This document shows, in pieces, positions 15,096-22,650 of a DNA stretch of 28,464 nt. The stretch spans positions 1 through 28,464 of the forward strand of contig JAPPNY010000204.1 in NCBI GenBank assembly GCA_028818385.1, given 5' to 3'. Each line of letters begins with the position of its first letter. Positions within the stretch are counted from its first letter, which is position 1. Source of the stretch: Spirochaetaceae bacterium (lineage in GTDB: Bacteria; Spirochaetota; Spirochaetia; SZUA-6; Bin103). Below the pieces are notes generated by a model that made no database searches, was not told where the DNA came from, and worked only from the letters and a program-made list of their open reading frames with translations. The position numbers were made by a program, and so were the translations under genes.

Positions 15096-15977
15096 ATGGA
15101 CACCCGCAACACCAACGAGCGCACTGAGATCGCCGGCGCACGGCGGCCCGACGTCGACGACTGGAGCGCCCTGACCACCGGCGAGCGCGTCCGCTACCTC
15201 GAGCTGGAGGGATACCTGGTCCTGCCCGACCTTCTGACTTCAGAGCAGATCGGCGCCATCGGCGCGGAGGTGGCCTCGCTACCGCTCACGGAGACGGACT
15301 ACTCGCCGCACAAGAAGGCGGCGGACGATCTGCTCGGGCACAATCTGCCCGCCAGCATGGAGACGATCGCGCTGCCGGCCACGATCGCGTTCCTGGAGCG
15401 GCTGTTCGGGGACGAGGTGCTGTTCACCTCCATCGCCTACCAGCTCTGCGAGCCCGGCCACCCCGGCATCGCCATCCACACCGACGCGCAGCCGTACGGC
15501 TCGCGCATCTTCGGCAGCCTGTCCAGCTCGCCGGTGCTGATGCGCGTGCTCTACTACCTGGACGACCTGACTCCGGAGTGCTCGCCCTTCAAGGTGGTGC
15601 CGCGCTCGCACCTGTCCGTGCACTTCGACGCCAACCCCTACAACCGCTTCCTCCGCCACGAGGAGGAGGTGATGGTGACCTGCAGGGCAGGCTCCGCCGT
15701 GGTCATCAACCAGAAGGTCTTTCACGGCAACTTCCCCAACTTCTCCGACCGCGACCGGCGCATGCTGGCGATCGCCTACCGGCCGGCCTGGGCCGGACCG
15801 GTGGCGGAGGTCGACCCGTGGAGCGAGGCGCAGCTCGCGCCGTTGCCGCCGGCGGCGCGCCGCTTCTTCCATGACCCCAACACGCGCCGCATCGACTACG
15901 ACGTCCCCAACCGCCCCGACGACCTGGACCGCAGCAGCGCCGGCATCGCCCCCTCACGCTGGAGCGCGCTCGAGTAG
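15096..15977 (+). CDS. Phytanoyl-CoA dioxygenase (PhyH) family Fe(II)/2-oxoglutarate oxygenase
   Basis: Predicted 293-aa soluble non-haem iron oxygenase. The iron site is IHTDAQ (His near 127, Asp near 129) with the distal His in VFHGNFPN near 209, and a likely 2-oxoglutarate-binding Arg in DRDRRMLAIAYRP. GYLVLPDLLT near residue 40 is the usual N-terminal PhyH strand. Length and motif spacing are normal. GAGGA lies 5 bases before the ATG, 7 bp after the enolase stop, so the pair is an operon. PhyH proteins hydroxylate many small molecules; beyond a shared role with the sugar-acid enzyme the substrate is unknown. A 6-bp stem (CGAGGC/GCCTCG, 15980-16000) follows the stop but lacks a T tract. 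Confidence 0.82.
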   Translation: MDTRNTNERTEIAGARRPDVDDWSALTTGERVRYLELEGYLVLPDLLTSEQIGAIGAEVASLPLTETDYSPHKKAADDLLGHNLPASMETIALPATIAFLERLFGDEVLFTSIAYQLCEPGHPGIAIHTDAQPYGSRIFGSLSSSPVLMRVLYYLDDLTPECSPFKVVPRSHLSVHFDANPYNRFLRHEEEVMVTCRAGSAVVINQKVFHGNFPNFSDRDRRMLAIAYRPAWAGPVAEVDPWSEAQLAPLPPAARRFFHDPNTRRIDYDVPNRPDDLDRSSAGIAPSRWSALE

Positions 15978-15984
15978 CGCGAGG

Positions 15985-16137
15985 CTTGCCTCAGGCCTCG
16001 TGCCGGCCTGCGTCAAGTACGCCCAGAGCCTGCAGGGCTGCCCCGCGGGCCGTCCGCGGGCACCGATGCCGGCGGCGGACGCCGGTCAGCAGCAGGCGAT
16101 CGCCGCCGCGTTGGCCTCGCTCGACAGCGTCGGGTAG
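15985..16137 (+). pseudogene. Possible C-terminal remnant of a DHDPS/KDG-aldolase-family gene
   Basis: In one frame 15985-16137 reads L-V-P-A-C-V-K-Y-A-Q-S-L-Q-G, then GRPRAPMP, then QQQAIAAALASLD and a stop. The order K-x-A-L/Q-x-L-x-G, a Pro-rich stretch R-x-P-x-x-P, then a final Ala-rich helix matches the usual end of dihydrodipicolinate synthase / N-acetylneuraminate lyase / KDG aldolase proteins. The catalytic barrel is absent; the PhyH gene lies directly upstream. Such an aldolase would fit the neighbouring sugar-acid enzymes. The match is from memory of the family, so confidence is moderate. The rest of 16138-16210 holds nothing I recognise. Confidence 0.42.
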
Positions 16138-16212
16138 CTCGCTTCACCGCTGAGGGGTCGGCACCTCGGCCCGGCGTATGAGCCGGGGCTGGTGACCGAC
16201 GTTCTCGGCTGC

Positions 16213-16242
16213 TGATAAAGTATCATATATTGATCATTATCA
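16213..16242. promoter_or_regulatory. Twin palindromes, likely HipB operator and promoter
   Basis: TGATAAAGTATCA (16213-16225) and TGATCATTATCA (16231-16242) are two TGAT-N4/5-ATCA palindromes whose starts are 18 bp apart, in the only strongly AT-rich stretch of this region. TATCAT at 16221-16226 is a five-of-six match to a -10 box and would be covered by the operators. HipB-type antitoxins bind paired palindromes ahead of their own operon, so autorepression is the likely role. Confidence 0.6.
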
Positions 16243-16267
16243 TCGTTAGAGACCGATTTCTGAAACT

Positions 16268-16618
16268 GTGAAAGCATCAAGATCTCAACATGCCTTGCCA
16301 CTGGGAGTACGCCGTGCTCTCCGGAAGCTGGGCACTGACCTGTCCGCGGCGCGAAGGCGAAGACGGATATCGGCAGCGCTCATGGCCGAACGCGCCTTCA
16401 TCAGCCGCTCGACACTCGTGCGGGTGGAGAAGGGCGACCCCGGCGTGTCGATGGGCATCTACGCCTCGGTGCTCTTCGTGCTGGGGATGGCGGACCGGCT
16501 CGTTGACCTGGCGGACGTGGCTCACGATCCGGTGGGGCTGAGCCTGGAAGAAGAACGATTGCCGCGGCGTATCCGCGCGGCGCGGTCGACATCGTCGGGC
16601 TCCGGGCATGGAACGTGA
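16268..16618 (+). CDS. hipB: HipB-like helix-turn-helix antitoxin/regulator
   Basis: 116-aa protein from GTG 16268; no ATG or other good start lies nearer the domain. The helix-turn-helix spans about residues 19-75: LGTDLSAARRRRRISAALMA, then RAFISRSTLVRVEKGDPGVS, the recognition region typical of XRE/HipB proteins that precede hipA. A Pro/Arg/Ser-rich tail follows (residues 95-116). Its 3' end overlaps hipA by 11 bases, so the two are translationally coupled. In HipBA systems HipB binds and restrains HipA and represses the operon; the paired palindromes upstream support this. Confidence 0.78.
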   Translation: MKASRSQHALPLGVRRALRKLGTDLSAARRRRRISAALMAERAFISRSTLVRVEKGDPGVSMGIYASVLFVLGMADRLVDLADVAHDPVGLSLEEERLPRRIRAARSTSSGSGHGT

Positions 16619-17846
16619 GATCCTGGTCTACATCGAGCTGGCCGGCGAGACCGTTCCCGTAGGCACCCTCTGGGCGAGGTCGCGCGGGGCCAGGCAGACG
16701 GCTTCCTTCGAGTACGATCGGTCGTGGCTGGCGCGCCGGGGTGCTTTCGGCATCGACCCGGTGCTCCCGCCGGCATCCGGCCCTTTCCACACCGATCGGC
16801 CCCTGTTCAACGCCTTCACCGACCCCGCGCCTGATCGCTGGGGGCAGATGCTCCTGCGGCGCAACGAACGGCGCAGGGCACAGGCGGAAGGGCGCCAGCC
16901 GAGAACGCTGCAGGCGATCGACGTTCTGGTGCTGGTCGACGACGAAACGCGGCTCGGCGCGCTCCGCTTCAAGGACTCTGATGGCGGTCCGTTCCTCACC
17001 TCGACCGGCCGGCAGGTGCCGCCGGTGGTCGACCTGCCGCGTCTGCTCGCGGCAACGACGCGAGTCATCGATGACCGGGAAACCGCCGAGGACCTGCTCC
17101 TGATCCTGGCCCCCGGCACCTCGCTCGGCGGCGCGCGTCCCAAGGCTACGGTCCGCGACACGGACGGCCGCCTGTCGATCGCCAAATTTCCGCGCAGCGA
17201 CGACGAGTGGCCGGTGACCCGCTGGGAAGCGGCGACCATGTCGCTCGCGCGGTCGGCAGGCGTCGAGGTCGCGCCGTTCCAACTCCGAGCGGCTGCGAAC
17301 CGTGCAGTCCTCACGGCCTGTCGTTTCGACCGCCGTCACGGCCTGCGCGTCCCGTTCATGTCGGCCCTCACCGCACTGGAGGCGTCCGACAACGACGCGC
17401 GCAGCTATCTGGAAGTCGTCGAGTTCCTGCGGCGCGAGGGTGCCGCCGTGAACGAGGACCTGCGCCAGCTCTGGCGCAGGATCGTGTTCAACATGCTTGT
17501 TTCCAACACCGACGACCATCTGCGCAATCACGGCTTCCTTCGCGCCCCGCAGGGGTGGCGGCTGTCGCCGGCATACGACCTCAACCCTGTGCCGGTGGAC
17601 GTGAAGCCACGGATTCACGCGCTCGCCATCGACGAGATCGACGGCACGGCGTCGCTCGACACCGCGATGGCGATCGCACCGATGTTCGGCATCTCGGAAG
17701 GAGACGCCCGGGCCATCGCGGCGCAGGTGGGAAGTGCGGTGGCCGGATGGCGGGGTGCCGCAACTCGGTTCGGCATGACGCCGGACCAGATAGACCGCAT
17801 GTCCAGCGCGTTCGAGCACGAGGACCTGAGGGCGGCGAGCCGGTAA
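16608..17846 (+). CDS. hipA: HipA-family serine/threonine kinase toxin
   Basis: 412-aa HipA protein. It has the N-terminal HipA_N subdomain (about 5-110, with FTDPAPDRWGQMLLRR), then the kinase core: the flexible loop GTSLGGARPKA near 170, a Lys-bearing strand LSIAKFP near 190, the catalytic block FNMLVSNTDDHLRNHGFL at about 294-311 and the metal site LSPAYDLNPV near 320. All key residues of active HipA kinases seem present. E. coli HipA phosphorylates glutamyl-tRNA synthetase and induces dormancy; other family members target other synthetases. Being paired with the upstream HTH gene, it forms a type II toxin-antitoxin operon. The target here is unknown. Confidence 0.88.
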   Translation: MEREILVYIELAGETVPVGTLWARSRGARQTASFEYDRSWLARRGAFGIDPVLPPASGPFHTDRPLFNAFTDPAPDRWGQMLLRRNERRRAQAEGRQPRTLQAIDVLVLVDDETRLGALRFKDSDGGPFLTSTGRQVPPVVDLPRLLAATTRVIDDRETAEDLLLILAPGTSLGGARPKATVRDTDGRLSIAKFPRSDDEWPVTRWEAATMSLARSAGVEVAPFQLRAAANRAVLTACRFDRRHGLRVPFMSALTALEASDNDARSYLEVVEFLRREGAAVNEDLRQLWRRIVFNMLVSNTDDHLRNHGFLRAPQGWRLSPAYDLNPVPVDVKPRIHALAIDEIDGTASLDTAMAIAPMFGISEGDARAIAAQVGSAVAGWRGAATRFGMTPDQIDRMSSAFEHEDLRAASR

Positions 17847-17896
17847 CGCGGCCATCACCCGTTGCCCGCGGCCGGGGCGCGTGGTATTCGTCCCTC

Positions 17897-18691
17897 ATGC
17901 ATCCGTTTACGCAACACGACGTCCCAGACGGCGCCGCCGCCGTTCACTGGTTCGAGCAGAGCAGCTTCGCGATCCGCGATGCCGCCGGCACGCTGACCCT
18001 GGTCGACCCCTACGCGCCCCACGATCGCCCGGCCGACCGGTTCATCCACGGCGAGCCCCCGATGGATGAAGCCGAGTGGCCGGCCCGCTTCGTGCTCCTC
18101 ACCCATGCGCACGGCGACCACACCGACCCCGAGACCCTGGGAAGATTGCACGCTGCCACGCCGGACGCCCGCTACGTGGGCTCACGCGAGTCCATCGACC
18201 AGATCGTCGAGGGGACAGCCATCGGGCCAGCGCAATGCACGGCGGTCACTGCCGGCGACCGCGTGCAGATCGGCACCATGGCGGTGAACGTCGTCTACGC
18301 GAAACCGCCGGGCGGCGATCCGGCTGCCGGCATCGACCCGCCGGACACGCCTCACTTGGGCTACGTGGTCGAGGCCGGCCGGCATCGGCTCTACTTCAGC
18401 GGCGATCCGATCAACACCTTCGCCGAGCACGAGTCGCTGACGGCGCCGGTCGCGGCGCTGGAGCCGACGGTGGCGTTCCTGACCAACCACCCGACGGAGG
18501 GCGAGTTCCCATACTTCGACGGCTGCGTGCGCATGGCGAAACGCTGCCGGGTCGGCATCGCCTGTCCCGCGCACTATGCATGCTTTGTCGCGCGGGACTA
18601 CAACCCGGCCGAGTGGGCGGCCGCTTTCGCGGACGACGGACCGCCCACCCGCATCATTCCGCACAACTCGCACGTCGTGTTCGAGGCGTGA
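17897..18691 (+). CDS. Metallo-beta-lactamase-fold hydrolase, UlaG-like
   Basis: 264-aa protein with the zinc motif THAHGDHTD near residues 68-76 and further ligands expected in YFSGDPIN near 168 and NSHVVF at the C-terminus. The layout, without extra domains or signal peptide, is that of the UlaG/L-ascorbate-6-phosphate lactonase-like branch of the superfamily, whose substrates are varied. ATG 17897 lies 50 bp after hipA. Its stop codon lies inside a 32-nt palindromic repeat and overlaps the next start by 4 bases (GTGA), so it is coupled to the phosphodiesterase gene. Substrate unknown. Confidence 0.78.
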   Translation: MHPFTQHDVPDGAAAVHWFEQSSFAIRDAAGTLTLVDPYAPHDRPADRFIHGEPPMDEAEWPARFVLLTHAHGDHTDPETLGRLHAATPDARYVGSRESIDQIVEGTAIGPAQCTAVTAGDRVQIGTMAVNVVYAKPPGGDPAAGIDPPDTPHLGYVVEAGRHRLYFSGDPINTFAEHESLTAPVAALEPTVAFLTNHPTEGEFPYFDGCVRMAKRCRVGIACPAHYACFVARDYNPAEWAAAFADDGPPTRIIPHNSHVVFEA

Positions 18692-18719
18692 GCGAAGCGA
18701 ACTTCACTCGAAGAGTGAT
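18688..18719 (-). repeat. Palindromic 32-nt repeat, copy 1
   Basis: On the minus strand this reads ATCACTCTTCGAGTGAAGTT followed by CGCTTCGCTCAC. It matches 20088-20119 on the plus strand at 29 of 32 positions. It contains the perfect hairpin TCACTC-TTC-GAGTGA. Here it supplies the metallo-hydrolase stop codon and the GTG start of the phosphodiesterase (SEANFTRRVIG). Confidence 0.75.
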
Positions 18720-19920
18720 TGGGCAGGCGGGGCTGGTGGAGGAAGCTCTGGCGGACGGCCGGCTGCGCCTTCCGTCGCCCGCCGCTCCCAGCTTCGTCGA
18801 CTTGGTGAACGCCTTGCACCGCGGCGCCGGCGTACCGGTCGCGTCCACGCCGCACGGCGACAAGCTCGCGGCGCACCTGTTCGACCGCGATCACCTGGTG
18901 ATCGTTCTGGTGGACGGCATGGGCATGGCCGCGCTCGACGAGCCGGGGTACGCCGACCTCCGCGGGCGCGTGCGCATGGAGCTCGACTCCGTGTTTCCGG
19001 CCACGACCGCCTGCGCCATCACCACGGTCGCCACCGGCCTCTGGCCGGGACGCCACGGTGTCCCGGGATGGTACGGCTATCTGCAGGAACGGGATCTGTC
19101 CGTGACGGTGCTGCGGTACACCGAACGCCACACCGGTCGCGCGCTCAAGCGATTCGGCGTGGAATTGGGGGATCTCTGGTCCGAGCCGTCCCGCTTCGCG
19201 GACGCGACCGGGGACATGGAGATCCACATGCCCTGGCGCTACGTGCGCAGCACCTTCAACCGCTACCTAAGCGGGCGCTGCCGAGCGCGCGGGTACCGGT
19301 CGCTGCGGCAGGCCGCACGCCGGATCCGCAGCCGTTCGCGGCGGCTGCAGCGCCGCCGGAAGCGCGCCGTGACCTTCTGGTACATCCCACATTACGACAC
19401 CCTCTGCCATGACCACGGGGTCGTCAGCACGCAGGCCCGCAGCCTCCTGGGAGATCTCCAGGGCATGCTGCTGGAGCTGGCCTCGGCGCTCCCTGACGGG
19501 GCGCGCATGGCGCTCACGGCCGATCACGGCCTGATCGACCTGAACCGGGACCAGAAGGTGACGATCTTCGACGGCGACCCGTTGCTCGACTGCCTGCGCG
19601 CCGTGCCGAGCGGGGAAGGGCGCACGCCCCACTTCCACGTCCGGCCGGGGCGGGGCCCGGAGCTGGTCGAGCGCCTGACCGACCGGTGCGGCGGGCGGAT
19701 GGCCGTGCTCAGCCTGGACGAAGCGGAGGAGATGCGGCTGTTCGGCCCGGAACCGCTGAGCGATCACGCACGGCGGCGCTTCGGCGACTACATCGGCGTG
19801 ACGCTGGAACCCCTGAGCGTGGGCTACCATCAGTCCGAGGACGATTTCGGGCTGCGGAACGTCGGCATCCACGGCGGCATGAGCCCCGACGAAGTCCGGA
19901 TTCCTCTGATAGTGCTGTGA
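18688..19920 (+). CDS. Alkaline-phosphatase-superfamily phosphodiesterase/nucleotide pyrophosphatase
   Basis: 410-aa enzyme of the type I phosphodiesterase family. The two-metal site is recognisable: VDGMG near 75-79, the Thr nucleophile in SVFPATTACAITT near 103, PHYDTLCHDHG near 235-243, TADHG near 278 and HGGMSPDE near 394. Such enzymes cleave phosphodiester or pyrophosphate bonds in nucleotides, or act on phosphonates. No signal peptide is seen. An Arg-rich stretch at about 195-230 (RRIRSRSRRLQRRRKR) is unusual. GTG 18688 gives a 4-base overlap with the preceding gene, but the first 11 residues come from a dispersed repeat, so GTG 18715 remains an alternative. It is followed after 25 bp by nudC, another nucleotide hydrolase. 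Confidence 0.78.
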   Translation: MSEANFTRRVIGQAGLVEEALADGRLRLPSPAAPSFVDLVNALHRGAGVPVASTPHGDKLAAHLFDRDHLVIVLVDGMGMAALDEPGYADLRGRVRMELDSVFPATTACAITTVATGLWPGRHGVPGWYGYLQERDLSVTVLRYTERHTGRALKRFGVELGDLWSEPSRFADATGDMEIHMPWRYVRSTFNRYLSGRCRARGYRSLRQAARRIRSRSRRLQRRRKRAVTFWYIPHYDTLCHDHGVVSTQARSLLGDLQGMLLELASALPDGARMALTADHGLIDLNRDQKVTIFDGDPLLDCLRAVPSGEGRTPHFHVRPGRGPELVERLTDRCGGRMAVLSLDEAEEMRLFGPEPLSDHARRRFGDYIGVTLEPLSVGYHQSEDDFGLRNVGIHGGMSPDEVRIPLIVL

Positions 19921-19945
19921 GGGACACCTGTTCGAGCTGCCAATC

Positions 19946-20905
19946 GTGAGGCACTCCCACAGGTTCGCGGGCAATCCCCTCGACCGCGGCGAGCAGGAGC
20001 GCCGGGACGAGGCGTGGATCGAAGCCGTTGCCCGCGACGACGCCAGCAGATTCCTGCCGTTCCGAGAACTCGAGGTGCTGGTCGCCGATCACTCTTCGAG
20101 TGAGGTTCGCCGCGCTCACCCCCAGCCGCGCCTCGGCTGGCTGCGCACCGATCAGCTCCGGTCAGTGGCGCCGGACGCCCGGCCCATGCTGCTTGGCATG
20201 CTGGAGGGCGTCGCGCACTTCGCCGTGGATCTGTCCGACTGCGACACTGCCGTCGCCTGGGCGGAAGGACAGGACCCGCCCTGGCGCTTCGAGGACTGCC
20301 GCGCGGCGGGGACGGTGCTGGCGGCCGCGGAGACCGGCATCCTGGCCCAGGCCAGATCCCAGCTCGACTGGCATGCCCGGCACGGCTTCTGCTCGGTATG
20401 CGGCCGCCCTACCGACAGCAAGCGAGGCGGACAGGTTCGCGAATGCACCGCGTGCGGCGCCCAGCACTTCCCGCGCACCGATCCGGTGGTGATCACCGTG
20501 GTCGGCGACGCGGACACCGACCGTTGCCTGCTCGGCCAGTCGCGCGGGCGTCTGTCGCGGCTGCGCATGTATTCCGCGCTTGCCGGGTTCGTGGATCAGG
20601 GGGAAGCGATCGAAGAGGCGGTGGCACGAGAGGTGATGGAGGAGGCCGGGATCCGCGTGAAGAACGTCCGCTACCACTCGTCTCAGCCGTGGCCGTTCCC
20701 GTGCTCGCTGATGATCGGCTGTCTTGCGGAGGCCGCCAGCACGACGATCCGCAAGGACGACGAGGAGATGTCCGATGTCCGCTGGTTCGACCGGCGGGAG
20801 GTGCTGCTGGCGCTGGAGGAGCAGAGCGAGCGGCTGACCGTTCCCGGCCCCATCGCCATCGCTCACCACCTCATCAAGGCCTGGGCCACCCAGGAGGGTC
20901 TCTGA
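19946..20905 (+). CDS. nudC: NudC-type NADH pyrophosphatase / NAD-cap decapping hydrolase
   Basis: 319-aa Nudix enzyme from GTG 19946. It has an N-terminal NUDIX-like domain, the zinc ribbon CSVCG...CTACG (Cys near 149, 152, 167 and 170), FPRTDPVVI, the Nudix box GFVDQGEAIEEAVAREV-MEEAGI at about 214-236, and the NudC signature QPWPFPCS near 247-254. These enzymes hydrolyse NAD(H) and remove NAD caps from RNA. An oddity is at about residues 48-59: HSSSEVRRAHPQ is encoded by a copy of the palindromic repeat and looks like an in-frame insertion between the conserved LVAD and PRLGWLRTDQ. Catalytic parts are untouched, so activity is likely kept. Confidence 0.88.
   Translation: MRHSHRFAGNPLDRGEQERRDEAWIEAVARDDASRFLPFRELEVLVADHSSSEVRRAHPQPRLGWLRTDQLRSVAPDARPMLLGMLEGVAHFAVDLSDCDTAVAWAEGQDPPWRFEDCRAAGTVLAAAETGILAQARSQLDWHARHGFCSVCGRPTDSKRGGQVRECTACGAQHFPRTDPVVITVVGDADTDRCLLGQSRGRLSRLRMYSALAGFVDQGEAIEEAVAREVMEEAGIRVKNVRYHSSQPWPFPCSLMIGCLAEAASTTIRKDDEEMSDVRWFDRREVLLALEEQSERLTVPGPIAIAHHLIKAWATQEGL
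20088..20119 (+). repeat. Palindromic 32-nt repeat, copy 2, inside nudC
   Basis: Inverted copy of the repeat at 18688-18719 (29 of 32 bases), with the same TCACTC-TTC-GAGTGA hairpin at 20089-20103. It lies in frame within the nudC coding sequence. I found no third copy in the window. Confidence 0.75.
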
Positions 20906-20952
20906 GCCGGTGCCGGCTGGCTACGCCGGCGAGAGCGCACGTATGATGACCC

Positions 20953-21402
20953 ATGGCCGAGAGAAGCGCTGACTGGTTCCGTCAGGCTCGGCGTGATCTC
21001 GACAGCGCGCGAGCACAGGCGGCCTCCGGCTTCTGCGAGTGGGCGTGTTTCATCTCCCAGCAAGCGAGCGAGAAGGCCCTGAAGGCGGCGCTCCAGAAGC
21101 TCGGCGCCGAGGCGTGGGGGCCCTCGATCGTCGATCTGCTCAGAACGCTACGGGAGCAAGTCGGCGTTCCCGATGAGCTGCACGCATCGGCCGTCAACCT
21201 CGACCGTCACTATATCCCCGCGCGATACCCCAACGGCTGGGCCGCGGGGAGCCCCGCGGATTATTTCACCGAAGAGGACGCCAATGCCGCGATCTGTCAT
21301 TCGCAAGCAATCCTTCGGCACTGTGAAGGTGTTCTGGCTGGACCGGAGCCTGCTGAAGAGCCGGATCAGGCAGGCGGCGGGGAACCTGAGCCGCCAGCAT
21401 GA
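20953..21402 (+). CDS. HEPN-domain protein of a HEPN/MNT pair
   Basis: 149-aa protein. The HEPN domain covers about residues 1-130: helix ADWFRQARRDLDSARA, then CFISQQASEKALKAALQKLG, then LDRHYIPARYPNG, all typical of PF05168. I do not see a clear R-x4-6-H RNase motif, so ribonuclease activity is doubtful. The tail after about residue 131 (Gly/Glu/Pro-rich) lies in the region shared with the next gene and may be translated only because of that overlap. No Shine-Dalgarno precedes ATG 20953, but TATGAT (20942-20947) lies 5 bases upstream, which suggests a leaderless transcript. HEPN/MNT pairs act as toxin-antitoxin systems in which the MNT adenylylates the HEPN protein; this is the likely role. 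Confidence 0.78.
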   Translation: MAERSADWFRQARRDLDSARAQAASGFCEWACFISQQASEKALKAALQKLGAEAWGPSIVDLLRTLREQVGVPDELHASAVNLDRHYIPARYPNGWAAGSPADYFTEEDANAAICHSQAILRHCEGVLAGPEPAEEPDQAGGGEPEPPA

Positions 21403-21661
21403 GGAAGTTGTGCAGGTCGTGCTGTTCGGATCGGTCGCTTCCGGCCGCGCCGTCCCGTCGAGCGACGCCGACATCCTCGTGGGGGTGAAGGACTCCGAAA
21501 CGCCGTTTCTCGACCGCGCCGCCCTGTACCGGGACTACTTCACCGACCTGGGCGTCGGGGTCGACCTCTTCGTGTATACCCGAGCGGAGATTTCGGAGGG
21601 CAGGATTCCCGTGGCCGCCGCGGCGCTCCGGACTGGAATCGAGTTGTACCGGGCCGCATAA
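21284..21661 (+). CDS. Minimal nucleotidyltransferase (MNT) of a HEPN/MNT pair
   Basis: 125-aa protein with the nucleotidyltransferase signature GS-x10-DAD (LFGSVASGRA...SSDADILV) at about residues 48-66, and a third acidic residue likely in VGVDLFVYT. ATG 21284 has an excellent Shine-Dalgarno (GAGG at 21274-21277, 6 bases away) but begins 119 bases before the HEPN stop; the inner GTG 21323 (VKVFWLDR) corresponds to where such proteins usually begin and would still overlap by 80 bases. In studied pairs the MNT antitoxin transfers AMP to the HEPN toxin. The strong overlap implies coupled synthesis. Confidence 0.8.
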   Translation: MPRSVIRKQSFGTVKVFWLDRSLLKSRIRQAAGNLSRQHEEVVQVVLFGSVASGRAVPSSDADILVGVKDSETPFLDRAALYRDYFTDLGVGVDLFVYTRAEISEGRIPVAAAALRTGIELYRAA

Positions 21662-21678
21662 CGGGCGGACCCGCGGCG

Positions 21679-22545
21679 CTAGGAACGCGGCTCCGGCAGG
21701 CGGTATGCCGCAATCGCATTCTCCCGGAATACGCGTGCCTCCGCCTCAGGGCCGTGCCGTTCGACGTACGCCTGCGCGAGCGCGAACACCGTCGCGTACG
21801 GGCCGCCCCTGCGGCAGACCGGCCAGTTGCTGGCGAACAGCAGCCGTTCGGCGCCGAAACGCTCCCAGAGGGCGTCCAGCGTGGGCTCGTAGAAGCGCAC
21901 GTCGGCCGGCGACGGCTTCGTGACGGCGTTCTCCACCAGGCCGGAGATCTTGCAGTACACGTGCGGCGCGCGGGCGAGCACGGCCATGCCCTCGCACCAG
22001 GCGGGGTCGGGCGCGGAACCGTCGATGGGGACCTGGCCCACGTGATCGATCACGACGTGCGCCTCCGGCACGGCGTCGCACAGATCGATCAGGGCCGGCA
22101 GCTCCGGCGCTCCCGGCACCACGTCCAGGGCCAGATCGCGGGCGACCAACTCGCGCACGGTGTCCACTATCGTCGTGCGGCCGCGGCCGGTGATCGCGTC
22201 ATTGCCCAGGCGGATCCCGCGGAACAGCGGATGCGCGCGGAACCGGTCGAGATGCGTGCGGAAGTCGCTGTCATCGTTGCGAATATTGCCCACGAGCCCG
22301 GCGATCGCGGCGTGCCCGGTGAGTTCCGCGTCGTCGGCGAGGTCCAGGATCCACTGGTTGTCCTCCAACCAGGAACTGGCCTCGACCACGACCGTGTGAG
22401 TGACGCCGTGGCCGGCCGCGACTTCCAGGAAGTGCTCGGGAAGGGTGGTGCGATACAGGTCGGGGTTGTCCGAGGGCGGCCACGGCACGCCCTGCGGGCG
22501 GTGCGGATCGAAGAAGTGGGTGTGGGTGTCGATGATCTGATCCAT
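21679..22545 (-). CDS. Amidohydrolase-superfamily lactonase-like hydrolase (COG3618)
   Basis: 288-aa TIM-barrel hydrolase. The start at ATG 22545 gives MDQIIDTHTHFFDP, whose H-x-H at residues 8 and 10 opens the metal site; VVIDHVG near 175 and FASNWPV near 245 supply the later His and Asp positions. This is the COG3618/Amidohydro_2 type that includes L-fuconolactone and L-rhamnono-lactone hydrolases and 2-pyrone-4,6-dicarboxylate lactonase. It is divergent from the PfkB kinase operon with a 105-bp gap, so the two may share regulation. A sugar-lactone substrate would fit the dehydratase and KDG-kinase-like neighbours, but that is inference. Confidence 0.78.
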   Translation of the reverse strand: MDQIIDTHTHFFDPHRPQGVPWPPSDNPDLYRTTLPEHFLEVAAGHGVTHTVVVEASSWLEDNQWILDLADDAELTGHAAIAGLVGNIRNDDSDFRTHLDRFRAHPLFRGIRLGNDAITGRGRTTIVDTVRELVARDLALDVVPGAPELPALIDLCDAVPEAHVVIDHVGQVPIDGSAPDPAWCEGMAVLARAPHVYCKISGLVENAVTKPSPADVRFYEPTLDALWERFGAERLLFASNWPVCRRGGPYATVFALAQAYVERHGPEAEARVFRENAIAAYRLPEPRS

Positions 22546-22650
22546 GCGCGGACGATGCGCGACGCGCGGCTCGGCTGACAACCCGCACGGAGGGCTGCTT
22601 TCCGAGGCGGGTCGGCTCGGTCATGATCGGCGGCGAGGAGCACAACCCGC

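Noticed and set aside
12760..15174. Very long open frames on both strands across the ATPase and enolase region (over 690 codons)
   Set aside because: They run across the intact ATPase and enolase in other frames or on the opposite strand and give Arg/Ala/Gly-rich sequence without domains; typical of high-GC shadow frames.
15980..16000. Rho-independent terminator after the PhyH gene
   Set aside because: The 6-bp stem is followed by TGCCGGCC and no T tract, so it is only a hairpin of uncertain meaning.
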